DNA of 64,000 bases from contig JACMJM010000062.1 of the NCBI GenBank assembly GCA_014380615.1, forward strand, positions 1 through 64,000, written 5' to 3'. Position numbers and translations under genes: made by a program. The notes beneath the pieces were generated by a model. It did not search any database and had not been told where the DNA came from. It saw only the letters and a list, made by a program, of their open reading frames with translations. Origin of the DNA: Sphingobacteriaceae bacterium. GTDB lineage: Bacteria > Bacteroidota > Bacteroidia > Sphingobacteriales > Sphingobacteriaceae. The number at the start of each line of letters is the position of its first letter. Position 1 is the first letter of the stretch. Shown piece after piece: positions 19,436 through 28,900 of the stretch.

Positions 19436-20950
19436 ATGCAGATGAACAAAGTAATAAAAATGCTATATATGAAATTCCTTCCAAGCGCAGTGTTTTTTAC
19501 GGTTTACCTGACTGTAAGTTATTGTCAGGCTCAAAATATCAGCAGTGCCAGTGCTATATCGTTGCCCAAGGTTGCAGGAACAACATACACGGTGGAAACA
19601 GCAAGCAAAGCCGTGATCATGAGTGGACAATCCATCACCTTGCTCCCGGGTTCGGTGTTGCAGAGCGGTAGTGATGCATTGTTAAGGATCAATGCCGATG
19701 GTCAGGGGCCACGTTTGCCGTTTGTATTTGCTCAACCGTCGGCGAAGGTGAATATCGACTATTCTCCATGGATAAACGACGATTTTAATGACAAGGTAAT
19801 TATCCCTGATGCGAATGTCCTGGATGCGTATAGCGACGTCGTTTTGCACTTTCAAGGAAAAGCACTTGTAACGAAACTTTCATTATTCGATGACCTTGGT
19901 TCGATGGCAAACCCCGCGCAGATATATGCGATAAACGGAACCGAGCGAACCTTATTGGGAACGTTTAATGGTAGCGGAAATTTTGTGTTTACTGACTATA
20001 AATTCTCACCGGGAATAGTTGCCGACGCTATAGTGATACATAAATATGGCGACAATATTCCAACAAAGGTACAAGCTTACGGTCAGCTGATAAATGCAGA
20101 GGCTTCAAGTTCGCTGGTCTTGAATTTGCTTAGCAAGAAAGACCTGCCTTGTCTCTCGATACCGAATGGCTCGGTTGAAGTAGCGGCCAGCGGAGGGTAT
20201 AGCCCGTATAAACCACTTTTCGAAGGTGAATCGTCTACCCGGGGGAATAAGGTTTATCAATATTCTATAGACGGGGTTAACTATCAGAAAACCGGACTTT
20301 TTAACTCACTCTCAGCAGGCAACCATACCATCTATGTTAAAGATGCATTTAGCTTCGAAAGTCAACTAGCTGTAAATTTGACACAGCCAGCGCCTTTCTT
20401 AGCAGAATATCTTGTATCGACGGTGGTTAATGTGGGAGATACCGTACATCTTATCGATATAACCAAAGCTGCACATACTGTAGAAAACTGGGCCCTTCCT
20501 CTTAATACACGCGAAATCGCTACTAATACTAATAAAACCATAACGCAAGTAGTGTTTGATGCGGCCGGTACCCATACTGTAAATATGATTGTTGGACATG
20601 GAGAGGGATGTCAGACGGTAGTGAGCAAGTCGATTACTGTGTTCCCGAAAACTGCTAAGCAAGAAGCAAACAATGCTTTGGGTTATAAAGAAGAACTTCT
20701 CAAAAGCATTAAAATCTTCCCGAATCCAACAACCGGCCAATTTACAGTTGCCATAGATCTATCTGAAACACAAAATGTCAAGCTGAGACTTCATGGATTT
20801 TATTATAACGAGCTTATAGACATTAAAGAAGAGACGGGGAAGTCTTATTATGAAGTTCCTTTTAACCAACCGGGTATTAACCCAGGCATTTATTTCCTCA
20901 CCGTTGAAACAGGAACCATTGTTAAGACCCTAAAACTTATAAAAATTTAA
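19436..20950 (+). CDS. Exported protein with T9SS type A sorting domain
   Basis: About 504 aa. I prefer the ATG at 19436 (MQMNKVIKML) to the upstream TTG at 19421, because the latter would overlap the previous gene and adds nothing conserved; an ATG at 19442 is equally possible. A signal peptide ends near YCQAQ. Residues of the first half include a segment with VIMSGQSITLLPGSVLQSGS, typical of Bacteroidota surface proteins. A PKD-like region may lie at about 330-400 (DAAGTHTVNMIVGHG). The last 75 residues are a canonical T9SS type A domain (IFPNPTTGQFTV ... GIYFLTVETG ... LKLIKI). It is the only protein of the block with a sorting signal, so it is the one most firmly tied to T9SS export. Confidence 0.88.
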   Translation: MQMNKVIKMLYMKFLPSAVFFTVYLTVSYCQAQNISSASAISLPKVAGTTYTVETASKAVIMSGQSITLLPGSVLQSGSDALLRINADGQGPRLPFVFAQPSAKVNIDYSPWINDDFNDKVIIPDANVLDAYSDVVLHFQGKALVTKLSLFDDLGSMANPAQIYAINGTERTLLGTFNGSGNFVFTDYKFSPGIVADAIVIHKYGDNIPTKVQAYGQLINAEASSSLVLNLLSKKDLPCLSIPNGSVEVAASGGYSPYKPLFEGESSTRGNKVYQYSIDGVNYQKTGLFNSLSAGNHTIYVKDAFSFESQLAVNLTQPAPFLAEYLVSTVVNVGDTVHLIDITKAAHTVENWALPLNTREIATNTNKTITQVVFDAAGTHTVNMIVGHGEGCQTVVSKSITVFPKTAKQEANNALGYKEELLKSIKIFPNPTTGQFTVAIDLSETQNVKLRLHGFYYNELIDIKEETGKSYYEVPFNQPGINPGIYFLTVETGTIVKTLKLIKI

Positions 20951-21006
20951 TTTAGAAATATCATCGCTAAGGCGACAAAATATATCAACCAAAATAACAT
21001 ATCACA

Positions 21007-24000
21007 ATGAAACAATTTTACCTTCTGTTATCACTTTTATTACTGGCAGGTGTTGGTCTTGCACAAACTATAACGCCACGTACCGACGATACTACCACTC
21101 CACTTGATGAGCGGCTGGCTGTTGGGAAAACATTGTCTATCCCTTATGGGCCAACTCCGACATTAAATGGTGGTTTGGATCGAATGGGTTCTCTTTTTTT
21201 TAATACAACAGATAGTTTGCTTTATATCTACAAAGGCGCTGCGGGCTGGAAGCCAGTAGGTGGTGGTAAAGCTAAGCTATTTACATATACCGCATCAGGG
21301 AATGGAATTACTGATGAATTTACAGTTCCGCATGGTCTAGGTTTCACACCTTCAATGGTTATGGTTACACCTGGCTCTACCGATGCGGTTACCGGAGGGT
21401 TTGATGAAAATAACTTAACTTCAATTAATGCTCTTCGAATGTATGCGTACGTAAATGGTGCGAATATTAAGATTAAATACCGCGAAGCGCCTGTTACCGG
21501 TACCAATAACCTTACCTGGACAATCTTGGTAGCTGATCCCCGCATCACCGAAGGCAGTAATATAATCACCGGGTCTGCGTCAGATAGTACAACATATCGT
21601 ACTGTTGCAAACTCCTTTACTAAAGCAGAGACAAATACGCTTTTATCTGGGGCAACAGGCGCTTTTACAATAGTCGCAGATTCTGTAGAACGTAATGCTA
21701 TTGCTCAGGTAAAAAGAAAATCTGATATGGTGGTTATCCAACAGAACAACCATAAACTTTACAGGCTTAACGGTGCTATTACAGGGAATGACTGGAAGGA
21801 GATATTTGCCGGGGGAGCCACTGAAGCAGGTGCAGGAGGAAGTAAAGTTAAAATGTTTAAATACACTACTTCGGGTAATGGAAGCACCTATGAATTTACT
21901 GTCCCGCATGGATTAGGGTTTACTCCAGCAATGGTTACCGCTACGCCCAGTTCTACCGATGCTGTGACCGGCGGGTTTTATGAAGATAATGCGGCTCAAA
22001 TAGATGCCCTTAGAATGTATGCGTACGTTGATGGCTTGAATATTAAGATTAGATATCCTTCAGGTAATCCTCCAAAATCAGGCTTTAATAATCTCACCTG
22101 GACAATATTAGTTGCTGATCCTCGCATTACTGATGAAGGGAGTGATATAATCACCGAAGCTATTTCAGACAGTACACTATTTAGAACTGTTGCCAACTCC
22201 TTTACTAAAGCAGAGACAAATACGCTTTTATCAGGCAAGCAAAGTGCATTAGTAAGTGGAACAAACATTAAAACTATAAATGGGACATCTATTTTAGGAA
22301 GTGGTAATATAACTATCTCTGTTCCTAATTTAAATTCTTATGTTCCTTACTCTGGGGCTACTAATAATTTGGCTTTAAATAGCAGAAGTCTATCTTTTTT
22401 AACTGGCACGTATAGTAATACAATCGGTCCCGGTCATTATCATTTGGATGAGTTAGGCTCAGGGAATACCACCACTATTAAACCGGGAGAAGTTTATACC
22501 AGAAATACAGGCTCAATCATGATTTTATCACCACAAGGGCTTCAAAAAACTAACACGGTTGCAGATGCTACTAATACACTAGTGTTTACGACACCCCAAA
22601 CTACAAATAAAACCATAGTTATTCCCGATAAAGACGGGACCCTAGCCTTAACATCAGATTTAGATAATAAGCAAAATAGTTTAATAAGTGGCAGTAACAT
22701 CAAAACTATAAATGGTACGTCTATTTTGGGAAGTGGTGATATCTCCATTTTGGCAGGTGGAGATGAATCAAATCTTGTACATAAAACAGGTGACGAAGCC
22801 ATTTCTGGCAGCAAAACTTTCACAAGTGGACTAAGTACAACCGGACTGCAAACCTTAGGTTATGTCAATTTTGGCGATAAAATAGGCTATAATGCCATGA
22901 GTGCCGCAGTAAGCCTATATGCTGAAAACCCTTCCGGGAACCGGAATAATTGGACATTTAGGACAGTAACCCCCCAACAGGAAAACGGCAATGCTCAATA
23001 CGCATTAGACTTACCTGCCTCTTCTGGTACTATCGCAGTGATAGATGGTTATGGCTCGGCAGGTACCTTATCAAAGTGGGTAAACCCTTATAAGTTAGCG
23101 AATGCAGTACCGGGCACAGATTATTTAATACCATCAGGGTTAAAAACAATTAATGGTAATTCCATTTTGGGCAGTGGTGATATAACAACTTCTTTAGGGT
23201 ACACAGCAGCAAATGACGCTGACGTAATTCATAAAACTGGTTACGAAAATATTGATGGGGTTAAAGTATTTACAAACAATAACGGGCTTACGTATTCGAA
23301 AATAAATGGAACGAGTATATCTCAGCTCGACAATGTTGGAAATTATTCAGATATATCAGCCACGGCGATAGAAATAAACGGCCCATATCCGGGGGGGTAT
23401 CGTGTTGGATTTAACCCAAATGGCTTTTTCAAGCGGCTTTCTACTGATCGATCAACTGACATTAATTTTGCTCAACCAACTGCAAACAATAGTATTACAA
23501 TACCTGATGCTTCGGGCACGGTTGCCTTAATATCTGATTTAAATGCCAAACAAAACAATTTAATCAGCGGCACAAACATTAAAACCATAAACGGCAATTC
23601 TATTATTGGGTCCGGTGATTTAAGCGTGGCAATTGATGAATCCACACTCGTTCACAAGACCGGAACTGAAACCATATCTGGCAGCAAAACTTTCACAAGT
23701 GGCCTAAGTACAACCGGACTGCAAACCTTAGGTTATGTCAATTTTGGCGATAAAATAGGCTATAATGCCATGAGTGCCGCAGTAAGCCTATATGCTGAAA
23801 ACCCTTCCGGCAATCGTAATAACTGGACATTTAGGACAGCAACTCCTCTACAGGAAAACGGAAATGCTCAATACGCATTAGACTTACCTGCCTCTTCTGG
23901 TACTATCGCAGTGATAGATGGTTATGGCTCTGCGGGTACCCTATCAAAGTGGGTAAACCCTTATAAGTTAGCGAATGCAGTACCGGGAACAGATTATTTA

Positions 24001-25227
24001 ATACCTTCTGGTTTAAAAACTATAAATGGCAAGTCTATTTTGGGAAGCGGTGATATATCGGTTACAGATGGTTATGTTCCTTATACTGGAGCAACTTCTA
24101 ATTTATCAATGGGGAGTAATTCCATTAATTTTTCCGCTTTTTCCGCTACAAATAATATAAACGCGGGACAAAGTATATTAACCGATAGTTTCGGAAATGA
24201 GGGGTCTTTATACGCCTCTAATCTAACATTTAAACCATCGGCAGGGAGTGCAAACGCTATGATATTTAATTATGCAGGATTTGAAAAAAGACTGGGCGGA
24301 TTTACAACAACATTAACATTTACCACCCCAACAGCCGGGCGGAATTTAGTTTTTCCAGATGCCAGTGGAATGCTTGTTACAACTGACAATTTAGGTTCTT
24401 ATTTACCTTTAGCGGGGGGGACTTTAACAGGAGCGTTAAACGGTACGACTGGTATGTTTTCAGGTTCAATTACAGGAGCATCTATTGTAAAAGCAGGAGG
24501 TACTTCCTCAGAGTTTTTGAAAGCAAATGGAAGTGTCGATAACACTGTTTATCAGCCCTCTTTAGTGAGTGGTACCAATATTAAAACTATAAACGGAAAT
24601 TCCATCATCGGTGGCGGAGACCTAACAGTTACGCCAACTTACGGGACTATTGCGGGCACCGTTGCACAAGGTAACGACAGTAGAATAAGTAACGGGCAAA
24701 CTGCTTTTGGTTGGGGCAATCATGCCGATGCTGGTTATGCTACAAGTTTGGGTGTTGTTCACAAAGTAGGCGCTGAGACAATTGGCGGTATAAAAACATT
24801 TACGGATCAAACTGTTTTAAACAATACACTAACCGGCACATCTGCCAGCTTCAGCGGCAAAGTGGGTATAGGCACAACCAGCCCAGACATGACACTAACT
24901 GTTAAAGGTAAAATTCATGCCGAGGAAGTTAAGGTCGATTTGAATGTACCTGGACCTGATTATGTGTTCGAAAAGAACTATGATTTAAAATCCCTGGATG
25001 AAGTAGAGAAGTATATTTCGGCAAATAAGCATCTTCCCGAAATTCCTTCTGCCAAAACCATGGAAAAGGAAGGGATAAGTATGGGGGACATGCAAATGAA
25101 ATTGTTGCAAAAAGTAGAGGAGCTTACCCTGTATATCATTGATCAGAACAAAAGGGCCAATCAGCAGGACAAAGTGATTGCAAAACAACAAGAAGAGATC
25201 AATAATTTAAAAGCAAAAGTCAAGTAG
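21007..25227 (+). CDS. 1406-aa tail-fibre-like surface protein, last gene of the block
   Basis: A signal peptide (residues 1-20, ending LAQ) begins the protein. A module of about 120 residues (FTVPHGLGFTP ... TWTILVADPRIT ... FTKAETNTLLSG) occurs twice near 95-212 and 284-412. The central part contains six copies of a KTING-x-SI-L/I-G-S/G-GD-L/I motif and an exact-looking long duplication (see repeat entry). The C-terminus (about 1280-1406) has the GKVGIGTTSPDMTL motif, then LPEIPSAKTMEKEG, then a coiled coil rich in Gln/Lys, a layout shared by tail-fibre-domain proteins across Bacteroidota. The coiled coil suggests trimer formation. It starts 56 bp after the T9SS-sorted protein. It resembles the minus-strand protein at 1-2661 in style but not in detailed repeat sequence. 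Confidence 0.85.
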   Translation: MKQFYLLLSLLLLAGVGLAQTITPRTDDTTTPLDERLAVGKTLSIPYGPTPTLNGGLDRMGSLFFNTTDSLLYIYKGAAGWKPVGGGKAKLFTYTASGNGITDEFTVPHGLGFTPSMVMVTPGSTDAVTGGFDENNLTSINALRMYAYVNGANIKIKYREAPVTGTNNLTWTILVADPRITEGSNIITGSASDSTTYRTVANSFTKAETNTLLSGATGAFTIVADSVERNAIAQVKRKSDMVVIQQNNHKLYRLNGAITGNDWKEIFAGGATEAGAGGSKVKMFKYTTSGNGSTYEFTVPHGLGFTPAMVTATPSSTDAVTGGFYEDNAAQIDALRMYAYVDGLNIKIRYPSGNPPKSGFNNLTWTILVADPRITDEGSDIITEAISDSTLFRTVANSFTKAETNTLLSGKQSALVSGTNIKTINGTSILGSGNITISVPNLNSYVPYSGATNNLALNSRSLSFLTGTYSNTIGPGHYHLDELGSGNTTTIKPGEVYTRNTGSIMILSPQGLQKTNTVADATNTLVFTTPQTTNKTIVIPDKDGTLALTSDLDNKQNSLISGSNIKTINGTSILGSGDISILAGGDESNLVHKTGDEAISGSKTFTSGLSTTGLQTLGYVNFGDKIGYNAMSAAVSLYAENPSGNRNNWTFRTVTPQQENGNAQYALDLPASSGTIAVIDGYGSAGTLSKWVNPYKLANAVPGTDYLIPSGLKTINGNSILGSGDITTSLGYTAANDADVIHKTGYENIDGVKVFTNNNGLTYSKINGTSISQLDNVGNYSDISATAIEINGPYPGGYRVGFNPNGFFKRLSTDRSTDINFAQPTANNSITIPDASGTVALISDLNAKQNNLISGTNIKTINGNSIIGSGDLSVAIDESTLVHKTGTETISGSKTFTSGLSTTGLQTLGYVNFGDKIGYNAMSAAVSLYAENPSGNRNNWTFRTATPLQENGNAQYALDLPASSGTIAVIDGYGSAGTLSKWVNPYKLANAVPGTDYLIPSGLKTINGKSILGSGDISVTDGYVPYTGATSNLSMGSNSINFSAFSATNNINAGQSILTDSFGNEGSLYASNLTFKPSAGSANAMIFNYAGFEKRLGGFTTTLTFTTPTAGRNLVFPDASGMLVTTDNLGSYLPLAGGTLTGALNGTTGMFSGSITGASIVKAGGTSSEFLKANGSVDNTVYQPSLVSGTNIKTINGNSIIGGGDLTVTPTYGTIAGTVAQGNDSRISNGQTAFGWGNHADAGYATSLGVVHKVGAETIGGIKTFTDQTVLNNTLTGTSASFSGKVGIGTTSPDMTLTVKGKIHAEEVKVDLNVPGPDYVFEKNYDLKSLDEVEKYISANKHLPEIPSAKTMEKEGISMGDMQMKLLQKVEELTLYIIDQNKRANQQDKVIAKQQEEINNLKAKVK
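22800..24053 (+). repeat. Long near-identical internal duplication (two copies, 873 bp apart)
   Basis: The stretch at about 22800-23180 recurs at about 23673-24053 with few differences. Both copies encode GSKTFTSGLSTTGLQTLGYV and continue through YNAMSAAVSLYAENPSGN, WVNPYKLANAVPGTDYLIPS and KTING. The offset is 873 bp (291 codons), so copy number change by recombination would keep the frame. The sequence between the copies differs, which points to a recent unequal exchange or gene conversion within the fibre gene. Confidence 0.85.
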
Positions 25228-25380
25228 CGTCAGTTTGCTAAACCGGAAGAAGTTGCGCCCTCTTTTCTTTTCCTTGCCTCGGAGGATTCGAGTTATATTA
25301 CCGGACAAGTGCTTCACCCCAATGGCGGCGAAATAATAAACGGCTGATTAATCTCGTTTCTTAGCCTTAATTTTTGATTT

Positions 25381-25421
25381 AGGACGATAAAATGACAATT
25401 GTACCGTGATTTTATCGTCCT
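25381..25421. terminator. 13-bp inverted repeat between surface block and ppc (terminator or operator)
   Basis: AGGACGATAAAAT (25381-25393) and its perfect complement ATTTTATCGTCCT (25409-25421) enclose a 15-nt loop. The downstream tract GAGTTTTAC is only weakly U-rich. It could end transcription of the surface block or be a binding site in front of ppc. Confidence 0.5.
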
Positions 25422-25447
25422 GAGTTTTACTTACAGTTTAATCCTGC

Positions 25448-25455
25448 TATTTTTG
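25448..25455 (+). promoter_or_regulatory. Bacteroidota-type -7 element upstream of ppc
   Basis: TATTTTTG matches the Bacteroidota -7 consensus TAnnTTTG. It lies 25 bp before the ppc start codon. No good -33 TTTG is visible at the expected distance, so this is a moderate call. Confidence 0.4.
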
Positions 25456-25480
25456 TGCGCCCAACGCCGTAAGCATACAA

Positions 25481-28051
25481 ATGAAATTAAGTCAGAAAGA
25501 AGCACTTTTCGCCAGTGAAGTAGTAACAAGGTTCGAACTCTATAACAGTTTATTTTTAACTCTGCCTTTTTACCGCATAAAGCATACCGGAACCCTATTG
25601 CCGTTTTTTACCTCGCATTGCGAGGAGGGAGTGAAAAATCATCTGGCTCCGCAGGATATTATTGAAAGTTTTTTCGGGCAGTATGAGCAGTACGTTCAGG
25701 CAGAAGACCGCTTTGATTTGTTGTTCAGGTTTATTCAATACATCGAAAGGCAGGTTGTTCTTTTTGATGCTATCGAAGATTCGGCTTTTAATAAAACAAG
25801 CAAAAATGAAGATGCCGGAAGTTTGCCTATTTTATTACAACAGGCGGCTTCTAATCCTTCTATGAAGGCCCAGATTCAAAAAAAACTGCACGATTTTTCG
25901 TTGCGGCTGGTATTAACAGCTCATCCAACTCAATTTTATCCGGGTACGGTACTGGCTATTATTACCGATTTAACCAATGCCTTAAAAGAAAATAATATAA
26001 GTTCTATTCACGAGCTTTTACAGCAATTAGGTAAAACCCCGTTTTTTAATAAAAGTAAGCCAACTCCGGTCGACGAGGCGGTAAGCCTGGCCTGGTTTTT
26101 AGAAAACGTATTTTATCATGTAGTTTCAAACCTTCAAAAGCAAATAGAGAATGAATTTGATGGCCCGGTATTTATTAACCCTCAGCTTATTGAACTAGGG
26201 TTTTGGCCGGGTGGCGACAGGGATGGAAACCCGAATGTTACTTCTCAAAGTACAAAAGATGTTTCTGAGATTTTGAGAGAAATTCTTTTCCGTTGCTACT
26301 ATCGCGATTTCAGAACCTTAAAACGCAGAATTACTTTCCGCGGTGTGGAGGTGTATATGAACCGCCTTCAGGAACTGTTTTATCAAAATAGTTTTATGCG
26401 GGTTGAAGAACCTCTGGATCTGCAGCCGGAAATACTGGAAAACCTCGAAGCAATCAAAAATGTGCTTGTGCAAAGCCACGACAGTCTGTTTCTGAATCCG
26501 GTAGATGATCTGATCCGTAAAGTAAGATTATTCGGGTGCTATTTCGCGTCACTTGATATTCGCCAGGATAGCAGGGTACTAAGAAAAACCCACCAGGCTT
26601 GCCGGAGCTATTTAAAATCGCCCTTTCCCGGTGGTTACGATGAGCTTACCGAAGCTGAAAAACTTAAAGTACTGCCTTTCGAACAGGCCGATTGCCCTAG
26701 CGATACTCTGGACGATTTGAGCAATGATACGTTGCAAACTATCAGGTTGATGAAGAGAATGCAGTATGCGGGTGGCGAAAAAGCTTCGCATCGGTTTATT
26801 ATCAGCAATTGCCAGCAGGCTTCAGACATTCTTCAGTTGATGAACCTCTTTATGTGGAGCGATTGGAAGAAAGAAGACATTCACGTTGATTTCGTTCCCT
26901 TGTTTGAAACGGTACAGGATCTTTCTGCAGCGGGCCAGGTAATGGAAACGCTTTATACGCATCCATTCTATAAAGAACATATAAAGCATCGGGGCAACAA
27001 GCAGGTAATTATGCTTGGATTCTCTGATAGTACAAAAGACGGTGGTTACCTGATGGCTAACTGGTCTATTTATAAAGCTAAAATTGAGCTTACCACCATA
27101 GCTCGAAATTACGGAATCGATTTAGCGTTTTTTGACGGCCGTGGAGGTCCCCCAGCACGCGGCGGTGGCAAAACCCACAAGTTTTACGCAACAATGGGAC
27201 AGGAAATCGCGAATGACCATATTCAGTTAACCATTCAGGGGCAAACCATCAGTAGCCAGTATGGCTCTTTTGATACCGCTCATTATAATATTGAACAGCT
27301 GATTAATGCCGGTGTGGTTTCATCGCTCGATTCTCATAACGATAAGGATACTTTGAACTTTACAGAGAAGACATTGATCGACATGATGGCCAACGAAAGT
27401 CACCATGCTTTTGTTTCCCTGCGCGAAGACCCTTTGTTTTTGAAATACCTGGAGCGTTTTAGCCCTCTTAAGCTATTATCCCAAATCAATATCAGCAGTC
27501 GGCCCGTTAAACGGAATTCGGGTGCCGAATTAAAACTGGAAGATTTGCGTGCCATTAGTTTTGTGACTGCATGGAGCCAGTTAAAGCAAAATATTCCCGG
27601 ATTCTATGGCGTTGGCTCTGCTTTGAAAAAAGTAAAAGAAAACGGCCATTGGGACGAAGTAAAACGGTTATACATCTCATCCGGACAGTTTAAAACGATG
27701 GTGGATAACTGTATGATGTCGATGTCTAAATCAGACTTTAGAATAACGGCTTATCTCGAAAAGGATGCGGAATTCGGAGTGTTTTTAAAGCAGTTGAGGG
27801 ATGAATACGAACTTACCCGCGACCTGATTCTCGACCTTACCGGCACAAAGGTGATTATGGAGCAGTATCCGGTAGAACGCAGGTCTATCGCTTTACGCGA
27901 GAAAATTATTCTTCCTCTGGTAACCGTACAGCATTATGCTTTGCAAAAATTGCAGAACGAAAAACTGGACGAAGCCCAGATAAAGATTTATAATAAGCTG
28001 ATTATCCGTACCGTTTACGGCATTGTAAACGCCGGGCGGAATTTAGCTTAA
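25481..28051 (+). CDS. ppc: Phosphoenolpyruvate carboxylase
   Basis: An 856-aa cytoplasmic enzyme that carboxylates phosphoenolpyruvate with bicarbonate to give oxaloacetate, replenishing the TCA cycle. The family signatures are present: LTAHPTQ with the catalytic His148, GFWPGGDRDGNPNVT, the LDIRQDSR segment, GFSDSTKDGGYLMANW, and the Gly-rich loop FFDGRGGPPARGGG that closes over the active site. The length is close to the family norm of 850-950. The C-terminus reads NAGRNLA instead of the more usual NTG ending, a conservative variation. It is monocistronic, with a TAnnTTTG-like element upstream and a terminator hairpin downstream. Confidence 0.97.
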   Translation: MKLSQKEALFASEVVTRFELYNSLFLTLPFYRIKHTGTLLPFFTSHCEEGVKNHLAPQDIIESFFGQYEQYVQAEDRFDLLFRFIQYIERQVVLFDAIEDSAFNKTSKNEDAGSLPILLQQAASNPSMKAQIQKKLHDFSLRLVLTAHPTQFYPGTVLAIITDLTNALKENNISSIHELLQQLGKTPFFNKSKPTPVDEAVSLAWFLENVFYHVVSNLQKQIENEFDGPVFINPQLIELGFWPGGDRDGNPNVTSQSTKDVSEILREILFRCYYRDFRTLKRRITFRGVEVYMNRLQELFYQNSFMRVEEPLDLQPEILENLEAIKNVLVQSHDSLFLNPVDDLIRKVRLFGCYFASLDIRQDSRVLRKTHQACRSYLKSPFPGGYDELTEAEKLKVLPFEQADCPSDTLDDLSNDTLQTIRLMKRMQYAGGEKASHRFIISNCQQASDILQLMNLFMWSDWKKEDIHVDFVPLFETVQDLSAAGQVMETLYTHPFYKEHIKHRGNKQVIMLGFSDSTKDGGYLMANWSIYKAKIELTTIARNYGIDLAFFDGRGGPPARGGGKTHKFYATMGQEIANDHIQLTIQGQTISSQYGSFDTAHYNIEQLINAGVVSSLDSHNDKDTLNFTEKTLIDMMANESHHAFVSLREDPLFLKYLERFSPLKLLSQINISSRPVKRNSGAELKLEDLRAISFVTAWSQLKQNIPGFYGVGSALKKVKENGHWDEVKRLYISSGQFKTMVDNCMMSMSKSDFRITAYLEKDAEFGVFLKQLRDEYELTRDLILDLTGTKVIMEQYPVERRSIALREKIILPLVTVQHYALQKLQNEKLDEAQIKIYNKLIIRTVYGIVNAGRNLA

Positions 28052-28073
28052 CTATTGAATACATTCTTTTGCT

Positions 28074-28108
28074 AAAGCCCTAAGTTTCATAACTTAGGGC
28101 TTTCTTGT
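28074..28108 (+). terminator. Rho-independent terminator after ppc
   Basis: AAAGCCCTAAGTT (28074-28086) pairs perfectly with AACTTAGGGCTTT (28091-28103) around a TCAT loop, and the stem ends in TTTCTT. It lies 22 bp after the ppc stop. Confidence 0.8.
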
Positions 28109-28120
28109 AAACTTCGCATT

Positions 28121-28855
28121 ATGAAAAAGCTCTTATTTCTGATCTTTCCCGCATTGTTTTGTCTGGCTCTCATTTATGCCACAACCAATTCTAAAAAACC
28201 TTCCAAGGTCCTGATTTTTTCAAAAACGCTGGGCTATCGTCATAAAAGCATTTCGGACGGGATAGTAGCGATTAAGAAGTTGGGCGGCCAGAATGGGTTC
28301 ATTGTCGACACGACAGAAAATCCGGCCTTGTTTACCAAAGCAAGTCTTAAACCCTACCAGGCTATTATTTTTCTTAGCCCTACGGGCGAATTTTTTAACG
28401 AAGATCAAAAAGCAGCCTTTCGCGATTATATCCGTAGTGGAGGAGGTTTCGTAGGCATTCACGCCGCAACGGATTGTTTGTATAAATGGGAATGGTACGG
28501 TAAAATGATCGGAGGATATTTTATTAATCACCCGGCAACACAGGAAGCGGTTATAACTATTACTGATACTAAACACCTTGCCACCAAGCCGCTTACATCA
28601 CCCTGGAAACGTAAAGACGAATGGTATAATTTCAGATATACAAACCCTGACATAAAAGTGCTGCTAACTCTCGATGAAACATCCTACACCGGCGGTAAAA
28701 ACGGAGCCAATCATCCCATCTCATGGTATCATAAATTTGAAGGTGGCAGAGTTTTTTATACCGGATTGGGCCATACGCCAGAATCTTATACATCTGATGA
28801 ATACTTTTTAAAGCATTTGCTTGGCGGAATTAAGTATGCGCTGAATATTAAATAA
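28121..28855 (+). CDS. ThuA-domain exported protein
   Basis: A 244-aa protein with an N-terminal hydrophobic signal (residues 1-22) and then a ThuA-like fold over residues 28-240. Features seen are VLIFSKTLGYRHKSI, the GGGFVGIHAATDCLY loop, and the HPISWYHKFEGGRVFYTGLGHTPE region, all characteristic of the ThuA (trehalose utilisation-like, glutamine-amidotransferase-like) family. Bacteroidota ThuA proteins are often periplasmic and linked to carbohydrate degradation; the biochemical function is unsettled. The next gene, an NAD-dependent oxidoreductase of the Gfo/Idh/MocA family, starts about 45 bp downstream on the same strand. That pairing supports a role in sugar metabolism. Confidence 0.88.
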   Translation: MKKLLFLIFPALFCLALIYATTNSKKPSKVLIFSKTLGYRHKSISDGIVAIKKLGGQNGFIVDTTENPALFTKASLKPYQAIIFLSPTGEFFNEDQKAAFRDYIRSGGGFVGIHAATDCLYKWEWYGKMIGGYFINHPATQEAVITITDTKHLATKPLTSPWKRKDEWYNFRYTNPDIKVLLTLDETSYTGGKNGANHPISWYHKFEGGRVFYTGLGHTPESYTSDEYFLKHLLGGIKYALNIK

Positions 28856-28900
28856 TTGTTTAAACCAATTTTCGTAAAAAGTATTATAGAGAAAATAGGA

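Larger units (their letters stand above)
25228..25480. other. Intergenic boundary between the surface block and ppc
   Basis: About 250 bp without a coding sequence. It contains the strong inverted repeat at 25381-25421 and a promoter-like element at 25448-25455, described separately. It marks the end of the plus-strand surface block, since the next gene is housekeeping metabolism. Confidence 0.6.

Noticed and set aside
1-25227. A prophage, because of two tail-fibre-like proteins
   Set aside because: No capsid, portal, terminase, lysis, integrase or baseplate genes are present, and the proteins carry signal peptides, which phage fibres do not.
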